From Mucilaginibacter sp. (lineage in GTDB: Bacteria > Bacteroidota > Bacteroidia > Sphingobacteriales > Sphingobacteriaceae): a stretch of DNA of 34,682 bases. This document shows, one piece after another, positions 15,217-23,554 of the stretch. The notes below the pieces were generated by a model. That model did not search any database. It worked only from the letters and a program-made list of their open reading frames with translations, and was not told where the DNA came from. Position 1 is the first letter of the stretch; every line of letters starts with the position of its first letter. The stretch is from assembly GCA_028288125.1 (NCBI GenBank), contig JAQBOH010000093.1:1-34682 (forward strand), read 5' to 3'. The position numbers and the translations under genes are program-made.

Positions 15217-15909
15217 ATGAAGTTTGGAGTAGTCATATTTCCCGGGTCCAATTGCGACGAGGACATCATTTATGTATTAGAGAAAATACTTGGCCAGCAG
15301 GTAGTGCGCCTATGGCATAAGGACCATGACCTGCAGGGCGCTGAATTTATTGTGTTACCGGGCGGGTTTTCATTTGGCGATTATTTGCGCTCGGGCGCCA
15401 TTGCCCGTTTCTCCCCTATCATGCAGGAAGTAATTCAGTTTGCTGCAAGAGGCGGGTATGTGTTTGGCGTGTGCAACGGATTCCAGATATTAACTGAAGC
15501 CGGCCTGCTACCGGGAGCCCTGCTGCATAACGAGAACCGTAAATTTATCTGCCGTAACGTTTATACAAAGGCGCAAACTTCAAATTCATTGATTACATCT
15601 CAAATTGATCTGCAAAGGGCGTTAAAAATACCCATCGCGCATGGTGAGGGAAATTTCTTTGCCGATGCGGATGTTTTAAGCGCCATTAATGATAATGACC
15701 AGGTTCTGTTCAGGTATTGTGATGAAGCTGGTAATATTACCCTGGAGGCTAATCCTAACGGTTCGTTAGATAACATTGCCGGCGTTTGCAATGCCGAAAG
15801 AAACGTATTTGGGTTTATGCCGCATCCTGAACGCGCGTCCGACTCGTTGGTAGCCAACGAAGACGGTCTTGCTATTTTTGAATCCATATTATCAATGGTT
15901 AAAGCCTGA
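15217..15909 (+). CDS. purQ: Phosphoribosylformylglycinamidine synthase subunit PurQ (glutaminase)
   Basis: PurQ supplies ammonia from glutamine to the PurL synthase in step four of purine biosynthesis. The 230-aa protein has the class I amidotransferase nucleophile C86 in G-V-C-N-G-F-Q and the H-G-E-G-N-F segment at 142-147. The catalytic H203 and E205 are in P-H-P-E-R. The N-terminal F-P-G-S-N-C-D-E-D is diagnostic for PurQ. Length is typical for the stand-alone subunit, implying the small PurL/PurS form elsewhere in the genome. No other purine genes lie in the window. Confidence 0.95.
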   Translation: MKFGVVIFPGSNCDEDIIYVLEKILGQQVVRLWHKDHDLQGAEFIVLPGGFSFGDYLRSGAIARFSPIMQEVIQFAARGGYVFGVCNGFQILTEAGLLPGALLHNENRKFICRNVYTKAQTSNSLITSQIDLQRALKIPIAHGEGNFFADADVLSAINDNDQVLFRYCDEAGNITLEANPNGSLDNIAGVCNAERNVFGFMPHPERASDSLVANEDGLAIFESILSMVKA

Positions 15910-15925
15910 TGGCGTATCCTGAAGT

Positions 15926-15958
15926 TAAAAATCAAAAATCAAAAGTTAAGAACTTAAC
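15926..15958. repeat. Degenerate heptanucleotide tandem tract
   Basis: The gap between purQ and coaX contains words TTAAAAA, TCAAAAA, TCAAAAG, TTAAGAA, CTTAA. They hold a 7-base phase with changes mostly at two positions. Confidence 0.5.
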
Positions 15959-16022
15959 GGATAATTGGCGGGGATTGTCGCGGAAAGATATGCCATGTCG
16001 TTTTACTAAATGAATTTCCGAA

Positions 16023-16763
16023 ATGACACTGGTTATCGACATTGGCAACACCTATACAAAGATTGCTGTTTTTAAGCAAGGCGAGTTAATGCATGCTGAA
16101 CAGTTTCAAATAGTTGATATAAAAGCGTTAGATGGTTTTTTAAATGGCTATCAAATCAATAAAGCGATCATATCATCGGTAAAAAAAGATAAAGAAGATT
16201 GGCAGTCCATATTAGCTGAAAGCATCCCGGTAACGTATTTTAATGCCGGAATGAGTAACGGAATTGTTAATCGTTACCTAACGCCGGAAACGCTGGGATT
16301 AGACCGGCTGGCTGCTGTAATAGGGGCAAATTATTTATTCCCCGGCAAAAATAACCTGGTAATTGATGCCGGGACCTGTATAACATACGACTGGGTTGAT
16401 GCGGACGGAAATTATTACGGGGGCAGTATATCGCCGGGATTAAATATGCGTTATAAGGCTTTGAACTATTATACGGCGGGCCTTCCAATGATTGATGCGG
16501 ATAATGCCTTTGACAAAAGTTTTGGAAATGATACCGCGACAGCCATTCGTTCGGGTGTGCAAAACGGGATAAAATTTGAGTTAATTGGCTTTATTGAGCG
16601 TTATAAAAATGAGGTTGCAAATATGAATATTATACTTAGCGGGGGCGACAGTATTTTTTTTGATACCCTGTTAAAAAATAGCATCTTTGCCCCCTATATA
16701 AAAATTGAGCCCTACCTGGTTCTAAAAGGATTAAATGCAGTTACACAAAACAATAATGATTAA
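16023..16763 (+). CDS. coaX: Type III pantothenate kinase (CoaX)
   Basis: CoaX phosphorylates pantothenate, the first committed step of coenzyme A synthesis, using the ASKHA fold. The 246-aa protein has the phosphate-1 motif D6-I-G-N-T-x-T-K, the conserved T-x-x-T-L-G-L-D94-R segment, and D115-A-G-T-x-x-T-Y-D, followed by G-G-x-I-x-P-G. All are typical of type III enzymes, which need a monovalent cation and resist product inhibition. Its last bases overlap the start of the outer-membrane protein gene by 8 nt, so translation is probably coupled. Confidence 0.95.
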   Translation: MTLVIDIGNTYTKIAVFKQGELMHAEQFQIVDIKALDGFLNGYQINKAIISSVKKDKEDWQSILAESIPVTYFNAGMSNGIVNRYLTPETLGLDRLAAVIGANYLFPGKNNLVIDAGTCITYDWVDADGNYYGGSISPGLNMRYKALNYYTAGLPMIDADNAFDKSFGNDTATAIRSGVQNGIKFELIGFIERYKNEVANMNIILSGGDSIFFDTLLKNSIFAPYIKIEPYLVLKGLNAVTQNNND

Positions 16764-18084
16764 ATATACTAGGTTTTTTATAACACTGATACTTGCTGTT
16801 ACTGCAGTCGGAGCAATGGCACAATCTAGCGCTACCACAAGTTCCCCGTATTCAAAATTTGGCCTGGGCGATATCGTTCCGGCAGCATTGCCGCAGAATA
16901 TTGGTATGGGGGGCATTGGCACGGCAATAAACAGGCTCAGTGGTTATAATAATATAAACGTTTTGAACCCCGCCTCGTACGGGACAATCGGTTTCACAAC
17001 CATTGACGCTGGCATTTATTCAAATATCATCAGTTTGAACCAAACAGGCCAGCCGAGTGCGACCAACGCCAATTTCAGGCTGAGCCATGTTGCATTCGCT
17101 ATACCGGTTAGCAAGCGTTCAGCGCTTAGCTTCGGGTTGTTGCCTTACAGCGAAATGGGTTATAACTATAAACAAACATTAAGTAAAGGCTTTGGCACCG
17201 GTTCGCCTGCTGATACCAACGCGGTAAATTATATTTATAGCGGCGATGGCGGTTTATCTAAAGCCTACCTCGGTTATGGTTTTGGCTTGGGTAAGCACTT
17301 GCTTATAGGCGCAAACATGTCATACATATTTGGCAATTTACAGCAATACAGTTCAACCGAAATACCAACATTATATGGCACCTTAAATTCGAGAGTGGAG
17401 CAAAGCAACGCTGTAGGCGGTTTAAGTTACGATTATGGTGTGCAATATTCATTTGACTTCGGCGAACAGAAACAAAAACATCTTATACTGGGCTACTCTG
17501 CTTCAGCCAATTCCCGCATAACAACCACCAGCAGCTATATTGTTAGTCACTACACTTATGACGGCAGCGGCAATCAAAACCTGGCTATCGATTCGGTAGT
17601 TAACAGGCAAGGGGCAAAAAGCAAGATACAGCTTCCGCAGGTCAACCATTTCGGGATATCATTTCAAAACGATCTGAAATTTTTGGTTGGCGCTGATTAT
17701 ACGATGGGAAAATGGTCAGACCTTACTATATCGGGCGCGAACGCGGGCTTACAGGATAGCAGAACATTAAACGTAGGCGGCCAATTCACTCCCAACATCA
17801 ATGCGCTGCACACTTATTTTGCACGAACCGATTATCGCTTAGGGTTTATTTATGATCAAACCTATTTGAATTTAAATAATGTCAATATAAAAAGGTATGC
17901 TGTAACCGTTGGTTTAGGCCTTCCGCTGGCTCCTAATAATTTGAGTTTCTATAAAGTAAACTTCTCTGCGGAGATAGGCCAGCGCGGAACGTTAACAAAT
18001 GGCCTGGTGAAAGAAAACTACATTAACTTACACCTGGGCTTTACACTTAACGATAAATGGTTTCAGCGGTATAAATTCGATTAA
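16756..18084 (+). CDS. Outer-membrane beta-barrel protein (FadL/OmpP1- or PorV-like)
   Basis: A 442-aa protein with a signal peptide (about residues 1-23, ending AVGAMAQ). A G-M-G-G-I-G-T-A-I segment and N-P-A-S-Y follow, a pattern seen at the N-terminus of FadL/OmpP1 and PorV-type barrels. The remainder is a series of alternating amphipathic strands rich in Y, G, N and S, and it ends W-F-x-R-Y-K-F-D with aromatic residues near the C-terminus. The substrate is unknown. I chose the ATG at 16756 because the signal peptide starts there; an in-frame ATG at 16735 adds seven residues. It sits between coaX and lptC in a tight operon. Confidence 0.8.
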   Translation: MIKYTRFFITLILAVTAVGAMAQSSATTSSPYSKFGLGDIVPAALPQNIGMGGIGTAINRLSGYNNINVLNPASYGTIGFTTIDAGIYSNIISLNQTGQPSATNANFRLSHVAFAIPVSKRSALSFGLLPYSEMGYNYKQTLSKGFGTGSPADTNAVNYIYSGDGGLSKAYLGYGFGLGKHLLIGANMSYIFGNLQQYSSTEIPTLYGTLNSRVEQSNAVGGLSYDYGVQYSFDFGEQKQKHLILGYSASANSRITTTSSYIVSHYTYDGSGNQNLAIDSVVNRQGAKSKIQLPQVNHFGISFQNDLKFLVGADYTMGKWSDLTISGANAGLQDSRTLNVGGQFTPNINALHTYFARTDYRLGFIYDQTYLNLNNVNIKRYAVTVGLGLPLAPNNLSFYKVNFSAEIGQRGTLTNGLVKENYINLHLGFTLNDKWFQRYKFD

Positions 18085-18092
18085 TTTATTTG

Positions 18093-18677
18093 ATGGATAG
18101 TCAGGCAAAAAAAAGATCGGTCCTGTATTTGCCAGCACTGTTTATTTGCATGCTGTCGCTAAACGCTTGCGAAAATTCTTTGAACGACATCAAAAAAATA
18201 GCCTCCAAAGAAGAAAACAAGCCTATCTCGCGGTCTACCGGCGTTGAAATTATTTACAGTGATTCCGCTAAAGTTAAAGGGAAACTCATTACCCCTTTAA
18301 TGATCGACTACCAGGATGCGGCAAAACCCTACAAAGAAATGCCTAAGGGTGTTAAAATCGTTTTATATGACGAGGATTTAAATGAAAAAGGCACGATAAC
18401 ATCTGATTATGCCATCCAGCGGGAAAAAGAAAACATAATAGAGTTTCGCAGAAACGTGGTAGCGAAAAATAGCAGGGGCGAAACATTTAAATCGGAAGAA
18501 TTAATATACGATCAAACCAACAAGAAGTTTTTTTCTACAAAACCGGTACAAATCACCATGAATAGCGGGAATATTATGAATGGTTCAGACTTTAATAGCA
18601 ACGAAAGCTTATATCCATGGCATATCAATCAATCAACAGGCGTATTTCACGTAACTGAAAACCAGGGAAAACCGTAA
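18093..18677 (+). CDS. lptC: LPS export protein LptC (lipoprotein form)
   Basis: LptC links the inner-membrane LptBFG transporter to the periplasmic LptA bridge that carries LPS outwards. The 194-aa protein starts with a lipoprotein signal (lipobox L-N-A-C26) in place of the transmembrane anchor of E. coli LptC. Next comes a beta-jellyroll OstA/LptC region with G-V-x-I-x-Y-S-D-S-A-K-V-K-G-K and the typical E-L-x-Y-D-Q-T-x-K-K-F-x-S segment. The ATG at 18093 is preferred to the adjoining TTG. It starts 8 bases after the barrel gene, so coaX, barrel and lptC form one unit. Confidence 0.9.
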   Translation: MDSQAKKRSVLYLPALFICMLSLNACENSLNDIKKIASKEENKPISRSTGVEIIYSDSAKVKGKLITPLMIDYQDAAKPYKEMPKGVKIVLYDEDLNEKGTITSDYAIQREKENIIEFRRNVVAKNSRGETFKSEELIYDQTNKKFFSTKPVQITMNSGNIMNGSDFNSNESLYPWHINQSTGVFHVTENQGKP

Positions 18678-18689
18678 AGAGCCGGGAAG

Positions 18690-18800
18690 CAGGACATTAT
18701 TAAACCTGGTATCAAGTCGCTGGTATCAAGACAGACTATCCGATATTTGATGGGCCGTAATTTTACCTGATACTCAATACTTGACACTGATACTTTCTAA
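18690..18800. repeat. Degenerate word-repeat region (GGTATCAAG and TGATACT-type units)
   Basis: GGTATCAAG occurs twice about 15 bases apart. Further on the words TGATACT, CAATACT, TGACACT, GATACTT follow in nearly perfect 7-base phase. It fills most of the lptC-yfhO gap and shows no coding potential. Confidence 0.5.
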
Positions 18801-18815
18801 TCTCGTTCAAATTTC

Positions 18816-18823
18816 TATTTTTG
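18816..18823 (+). promoter_or_regulatory. Bacteroidota -7 element for the YfhO-family gene
   Basis: TATTTTTG (TAnnTTTG) lies 32 bases before the ATG at 18856. A TTTC at 18794-18797, 18 bases upstream, could be a degenerate -33 box. Confidence 0.55.
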
Positions 18824-18855
18824 AAGAATATAATTATCCCTTTTAATAAACTCAG

Positions 18856-21318
18856 ATGAATAACTGGTTCAAGCGGAATAGCATTCACTTTATAATTGCT
18901 GCAATTTTTTTAGTGATATGCTTTATTTATTTTACTCCTGCATTCCAGGGTAAAACTTTAGGGCAAAATGATGTTACCCGTGCCCAATCAACTCAAAAAG
19001 AGATCAACGATTACAAGGCAAAGGATACGACTATTCTATGGACAAACCAAATATTGGGCGGCATGCCGGCCTTTCAAATATGGGCTCCGTATTCGGGTAG
19101 TATTGCCACACATATTGTCAGTTTATTAGATACCGCCTTTCCTGCGCCTATTTACATCATTTTCATGCTGATGTTTGGCTCTTATTTCCTGTTCAATGTA
19201 CTAAAACTAAGTCCCTGGCTTGCTGCCACGGGAGCTCTTGCCTTTACTTTTTCATCATATAATATCATTTATATCGCTGCCGGGCATGCCAATCAGGAAT
19301 TTGCCATAGCACTGTTTGCACCTATATTGGCATCCATTATCCTCGTTAAAAATGGCAGATATTTACTGGGCTCATCGTTACTAGCTTTATTTCTTGCAAT
19401 TGAAATAAAAGCCAATCACATACAAATGACCTACTATCTGCTTATCGCGCTTTTGATATTGCTGATAATAGAATTGATGCTGGCCGTTAGGAGCAAAACT
19501 ACTGTCGCGTTCTTCAAATCGTTGGCTTATATAGCTGCCGCTACCGTATTAGCCATATTAGTTAATGCATCCGCCTTATGGAGCACTTATGAGTACAGCA
19601 AGGAGTCCATTCGGGGCAAAGCTAATTTAACCAAAAACACTACCGAGGCCGGCAATGGTGTAAAACGCGACTATGCTTATGAATTTAGCGAAGGGGTAAG
19701 TGAAACGTTAACCTTTTTGGTGCCCAACGCGTACGGCGGTACTTCAAGAGGTTCGACCGGCGATTCAAAAGTTGCGAAGGTGTTGATTGATAAGGGCGCT
19801 GATGCCGCACAGGCGCAAAACATCGCCCAAAGCCTGCCGCTTTACTGGGGCGAAAAAACATTTACCGAAGGCCCGTGGTATTTTGGGGCGGTAATTTGTT
19901 TCCTTTTTGTTTTTGGATTAATAGTGGTTAAAAATCCCATTAAATGGTGGGTGCTTTCCACGGTCGTGCTCACGATGTTATTATCCTTCGGCAAAAACTT
20001 CCCGCTCATATCCGACGTATTTTTTAATTATTTTCCGCTCTATAATAAGTTCAGGGCAGTTGAGTCTATCCTGGCGGTGGCGATGTTATGCTTTCCTATA
20101 CTGGCACTGCTTGCCATTAATGAAGCAATCAGCAACCCCGATAAAAAGATGCTATTTAACAAAGCTAAGATCGCCCTTTATATTACAGGCGGACTGGCGT
20201 TATTATTGATTGTATTGCCGGATGTTTTATTGTCGTTCAGGTCAAGCACACACCAGTCGCTTATTGATCAGCTTACGCAATTTACCCGCGGTGACGGGGC
20301 CATGGCCAATGCGATGGCAAATGCACTTGTACAGGATAGGGAAGCCGCAGCACGTGCCGACGCCATCCGTTCGTTAATATTTGTATTAATTGGTTTTGGG
20401 TTGCTTTGGGCATTGCTAAAGCAAAAAATAAACGCGACTACCGTATCAATCGCTTTCTTTGCGGTGATACTAATTGATTTATGGACCGTAGATAAACGCT
20501 ATTTGAAAGATGACCAGTTTGTTGACAAACAGGACATACAAACGCCTAAACCAAGGCAGGTTGATGAGTTTATTTTGCGGGATACAGACCCGGATTTCAG
20601 GGTGGTTGACCTCACACAGATATTGTTGCAGGACGCCATAACTCCTTACTTCTATAAATCATTAGGCGGCTATTCGGCGGCGCGTCTAAAACGTTATGAC
20701 GAACTGGTACAGAATCAACTTTCAAAGAGCGTCAACCACGATGTGCTGGATATGCTGAACACCAAGTATATGATAACCGCCGATAAATCGCAAAACCTGG
20801 CTATGGTTGCCAACCAAACCGCCTGCGGACATGCCTGGTTTGTGAAAAGTATAAAATTCGCAAGAAATGCAGACGAGGAAATGCAGGCAATAAGCAGTTT
20901 TTCGCCGAAGGACGAAGCTATTGTTGACCAACGGTATCAAAAAATGTTAGATACCAAACAGCAATTCGGCGGTGATGCAAATGCTACTATTAAATTGGTT
21001 CATTATAATCCTGACCATTTGATATATAAATCCGGTTCAACTGCGCCTCAGGTAGCGGTTTTCTCGGAGATATATTACGACAAGGGATGGAAAATGCTGA
21101 TCGATGGTAAAGAGCAACCCTATTTCAGAGCAGATTATGTTTTACGCGCGGCGCAAATACCGGTTGGCAATCATCAAATAGAATTCATTTTTCACCCGGC
21201 ATCCTACTATACCGGCGAGAAAATTTCATTGGCCGGTTCTGTTTTGCTGGTGCTGGCATTGGGCGGCGCAGCTTATAGCGAAGTGAGGAAAAAGAAACAG
21301 GCGGTTAAGAAGAAGTAA
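18856..21318 (+). CDS. YfhO-family large polytopic membrane protein
   Basis: An 820-aa protein with about a dozen membrane helices in the first two thirds and one near the C-terminus, separated by a long soluble region (about 560-785). The first loop after helix 1 has G-Q-N-D-V-T-R-A-Q-S, which fits the acidic catalytic-loop position of GT-C fold enzymes. The soluble part has A-L-K/R-R-Y-D-E-L and the late Y-D-K-G-W-K-x-x-I-D-G-K-E segment typical of YfhO. In Gram-positive bacteria YfhO-type proteins glycosylate lipoteichoic acid. Bacteroidota homologues are uncharacterised, but a lipid-linked sugar transferase role is reasonable. It has its own promoter-like element and is next to the glycan cluster. 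Confidence 0.85.
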   Translation: MNNWFKRNSIHFIIAAIFLVICFIYFTPAFQGKTLGQNDVTRAQSTQKEINDYKAKDTTILWTNQILGGMPAFQIWAPYSGSIATHIVSLLDTAFPAPIYIIFMLMFGSYFLFNVLKLSPWLAATGALAFTFSSYNIIYIAAGHANQEFAIALFAPILASIILVKNGRYLLGSSLLALFLAIEIKANHIQMTYYLLIALLILLIIELMLAVRSKTTVAFFKSLAYIAAATVLAILVNASALWSTYEYSKESIRGKANLTKNTTEAGNGVKRDYAYEFSEGVSETLTFLVPNAYGGTSRGSTGDSKVAKVLIDKGADAAQAQNIAQSLPLYWGEKTFTEGPWYFGAVICFLFVFGLIVVKNPIKWWVLSTVVLTMLLSFGKNFPLISDVFFNYFPLYNKFRAVESILAVAMLCFPILALLAINEAISNPDKKMLFNKAKIALYITGGLALLLIVLPDVLLSFRSSTHQSLIDQLTQFTRGDGAMANAMANALVQDREAAARADAIRSLIFVLIGFGLLWALLKQKINATTVSIAFFAVILIDLWTVDKRYLKDDQFVDKQDIQTPKPRQVDEFILRDTDPDFRVVDLTQILLQDAITPYFYKSLGGYSAARLKRYDELVQNQLSKSVNHDVLDMLNTKYMITADKSQNLAMVANQTACGHAWFVKSIKFARNADEEMQAISSFSPKDEAIVDQRYQKMLDTKQQFGGDANATIKLVHYNPDHLIYKSGSTAPQVAVFSEIYYDKGWKMLIDGKEQPYFRADYVLRAAQIPVGNHQIEFIFHPASYYTGEKISLAGSVLLVLALGGAAYSEVRKKKQAVKKK

Positions 21319-21320
21319 AA

Positions 21321-21415
21321 TTTGTCATTGCGAGCGATAGCGCGGCAATCTCGTAGCTATGCATAGTGGTCATGTACGTTGAGGAGATTGTCACGCTATC
21401 GCTCGCAATGACAAA
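21321..21415. repeat. REP-like inverted repeat between convergent genes
   Basis: Arms of 32 bases (21321-21352 and 21384-21415) match at 30 positions around a 31-nt centre. The arms contain GTCATTGCGAGCGATAGCG, a word I recall as part of a widespread interspersed bacterial repeat family. It sits between the ends of the YfhO gene and a glycosyltransferase and could end both transcripts, though neither side has a strong T-tract. Confidence 0.8.
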
Positions 21416-21423
21416 AAGGTTAT

Positions 21424-22182
21424 TTAATCGTTCGTCCTTCTATTCTTCAGCCAATATTTGCCCAGTTTAAAGGCGATAACGGCATGGTTTAAAACGGTTG
21501 GAACCAAACCATAATACCTCTTCATGATATCAAAACGCTCGAACAAACTTTGGCGGTGTTTGGCTTTTGACATTCCCCCTACCTGGTAACGGGCCACATA
21601 TTGGTTTACATTGACTATTTTTTTTGCTTTTTTAGCGGCCCGGATAATCCAGTCGATATCCGCGCTAAGCTGGTATCGACGGTCAAATGGTTCGGTTATC
21701 GACTTCCGGATATAAATGGCCTGGTGGCTTACATTCATCCCGTAATTAAAGCTTCGCCAGTTGAAATACTCCGGCGCTTTATGCCGGCGCTGGCCAAGGA
21801 TCTCTCCGGCTTCATTTATCATTTCTGTTTCGCCGTAATAAATATCCGCATCGTGGGTTGTTGCAAATACCTGCTCTACCGTATTGTTGGCGTAAAATTC
21901 GTCAGCAGAATTCATAAAAATGACATAGTCGCCTGTGGCGATCGCTAGCCCTTTGTTCATGGCATCGTAAATGCCATTATCCTTTTCGCTGACGAGTTTT
22001 GCAACGCGGTCCTTATGATGTTGAATAATCTCCAGCGTACCATCGGTTGATTGCCCGTCGATCACGATATATTCAATAGCCGGATAAGTTTGATTGATGA
22101 CCGAAAGCAGTGTGCGCTCAATATCCCGGGCATTGTTAAACACCACCGTAATAACTGACAATGTTGGTTTAACCCCTATCAT
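21424..22182 (-). CDS. Family 2 glycosyltransferase (GT-A)
   Basis: A 252-aa GT2 enzyme: L-S-V-I-T-V-V-F-N-N at the start, then S-V-x-x-Q-T-Y-x-x-I-E-Y-I-V-I-D-G-x-S-T-D-G-T and E-x-D-x-G-I-Y-D-A-M-N-K-G. M-N-S-A-D-E-F stands in the place of the metal-binding DxD. This form is common in enzymes for colanic-acid-like polysaccharides. The C-terminal R-x-x-x-S-x-x-x-x-R-F segment resembles those relatives. It overlaps the upstream GT4 gene by 14 bases, so both belong to one unit. The sugar and acceptor are unknown. Confidence 0.9.
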   Translation of the reverse strand: MIGVKPTLSVITVVFNNARDIERTLLSVINQTYPAIEYIVIDGQSTDGTLEIIQHHKDRVAKLVSEKDNGIYDAMNKGLAIATGDYVIFMNSADEFYANNTVEQVFATTHDADIYYGETEMINEAGEILGQRRHKAPEYFNWRSFNYGMNVSHQAIYIRKSITEPFDRRYQLSADIDWIIRAAKKAKKIVNVNQYVARYQVGGMSKAKHRQSLFERFDIMKRYYGLVPTVLNHAVIAFKLGKYWLKNRRTND

Positions 22183-23443
22183 TTATTAAAATGGTTTGGT
22201 ACAAGTCAATATACTTTGCTGCCACAATTTCGTTGGTGAAACTATCAAGCACCTTCTTTCGGGCATTTATACCCAATTTATCTCTATTTTCACTACTTAA
22301 AACATATTGAATACCAAAGGCGAAATCGGCAGAGGATTTAAATTCCGCAAGGTAACCGTTCAGTTGGTGTTCAACCATATCCGGTATCCCGCCTGTATTG
22401 AATGCCACCACAGGCGTTCCGCACGCCAGGGACTCCATTACGGTGTTGGGCAGGTTATCTTCAATAGCCGGTGTTACAAACACATCAGCGAGGCTGTAAA
22501 GTTCAACCAGGTCATCCTGTGAATTGATCGTGTTCAGCTCATGTACTTTAAAGGGAAGCAGGCTTACGTCGAAGGATTTGTTTTTTCCGAAAATAACGAT
22601 CTCGGTATTTTGTTCAGCGTAGTTTTTTTTCAATTCGTCAAGTGCTTCAACCAGGTAGCTGATGCCTTTGCGCCTGTCCATAATATTGGCCGCGCCAAAC
22701 AGAATAATTTTGGCATCCTGAGCGATATTCCACTTTTTTCGGGCGGCAGTTTTGTCCTTAGGTAAAAAAATGGTCGTATCGATGGGATTGGGTATGGTTT
22801 CAATACGGAAATCCTTTAATAACGAGCTTGTACGTGCAACATTTGCCAGCCAGTGGCTGCAGGTTACAAAAACCAAATTCTTCGTATCCTTAAACATATC
22901 CATTTTCCGCATCCAGCCGGTGAACGACAAATCGTGTTCGCCCGGATCGCGCAGCATCCAGCAATCGCCGCATTGATCAATAAAATGATCGCAATCGCCG
23001 GAGTAGTGGCAGCCGCCGGTAAATGCCCACATATCATGCAGGGTCCAAACTATAGGTTTACCGGTTTGAAATAGTTTCTTCAAATCCACTATTGAAAGAT
23101 AACCGAAATTTATCCAATGCAGGTGCAAAATATCGGCATTTAAAACTTGCGGCCGACTGCTGATATCGGTGCCGGCATTGGCAGTTGAGAAGGCAAACCG
23201 CAAAGATTTATTTTTTGCTTTGAATAAAATGAAGGGAATGCGCTCGTATAAAAGATTGAACCCCGCTTTGATTCGGCTCATTAACCCGGTATTGATGGCC
23301 TTTACTGCAGGCTCATCGGTCTTTTTATCCTGCACCAGCATACCGGCATCAACCTGTTTTAACCGGAGCGCTTTTAACAGGCGAATACAAGCTACCGGCG
23401 CACCGCCGCCGGCATCGGATGTGTTGATCAGGGTTACTTTCAT
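22169..23443 (-). CDS. Family 4 glycosyltransferase (GT-B)
   Basis: A 424-aa GT4 enzyme. The N-terminus carries the G-G-G-A loop (NTSDAGGGAPVACIRL) and W-T-L-H-D-M-W-A-F-T-G-G-C-H-Y, with a cysteine-rich insert (C-x5-C-D-x5-Q-C-G-x-C). The C-terminal donor domain has the E-D-N-L-P-N-T-V-M-E-S-L-A-C-G-T-P-V-V-A-F catalytic-type segment. The H-D-M-W-x-F-T-G-x-C-H-Y pattern is typical of polysaccharide-cluster GT4 enzymes in Bacteroidota. It is first in a two-gene unit and divergent from the acyltransferase gene. Confidence 0.92.
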   Translation of the reverse strand: MKVTLINTSDAGGGAPVACIRLLKALRLKQVDAGMLVQDKKTDEPAVKAINTGLMSRIKAGFNLLYERIPFILFKAKNKSLRFAFSTANAGTDISSRPQVLNADILHLHWINFGYLSIVDLKKLFQTGKPIVWTLHDMWAFTGGCHYSGDCDHFIDQCGDCWMLRDPGEHDLSFTGWMRKMDMFKDTKNLVFVTCSHWLANVARTSSLLKDFRIETIPNPIDTTIFLPKDKTAARKKWNIAQDAKIILFGAANIMDRRKGISYLVEALDELKKNYAEQNTEIVIFGKNKSFDVSLLPFKVHELNTINSQDDLVELYSLADVFVTPAIEDNLPNTVMESLACGTPVVAFNTGGIPDMVEHQLNGYLAEFKSSADFAFGIQYVLSSENRDKLGINARKKVLDSFTNEIVAAKYIDLYQTILINDRG

Positions 23444-23494
23444 TATGCGGCGCTAATTATACCGGCAATTATAACAATTCTAAAATGAAAACTT

Positions 23495-23502
23495 TACTTT
23501 TG
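23495..23502 (+). promoter_or_regulatory. Bacteroidota -7 element for the acyltransferase gene
   Basis: The plus strand reads TACTTTTG (TAnnTTTG), 52 bases before the ATG at 23555, giving a leader of about 45-48 nt. No -33 box is obvious. Confidence 0.4.
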
Positions 23503-23554
23503 ACGGCGCGGCACAACGCCTGCGCGAACTTTAACTAAACCGGCTGTCACTACG

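Noticed and set aside
18690..18800. CRISPR-like repeat region
   Set aside because: The words are 7-9 bases, degenerate and without unique spacers of constant length, so it is not a CRISPR array.
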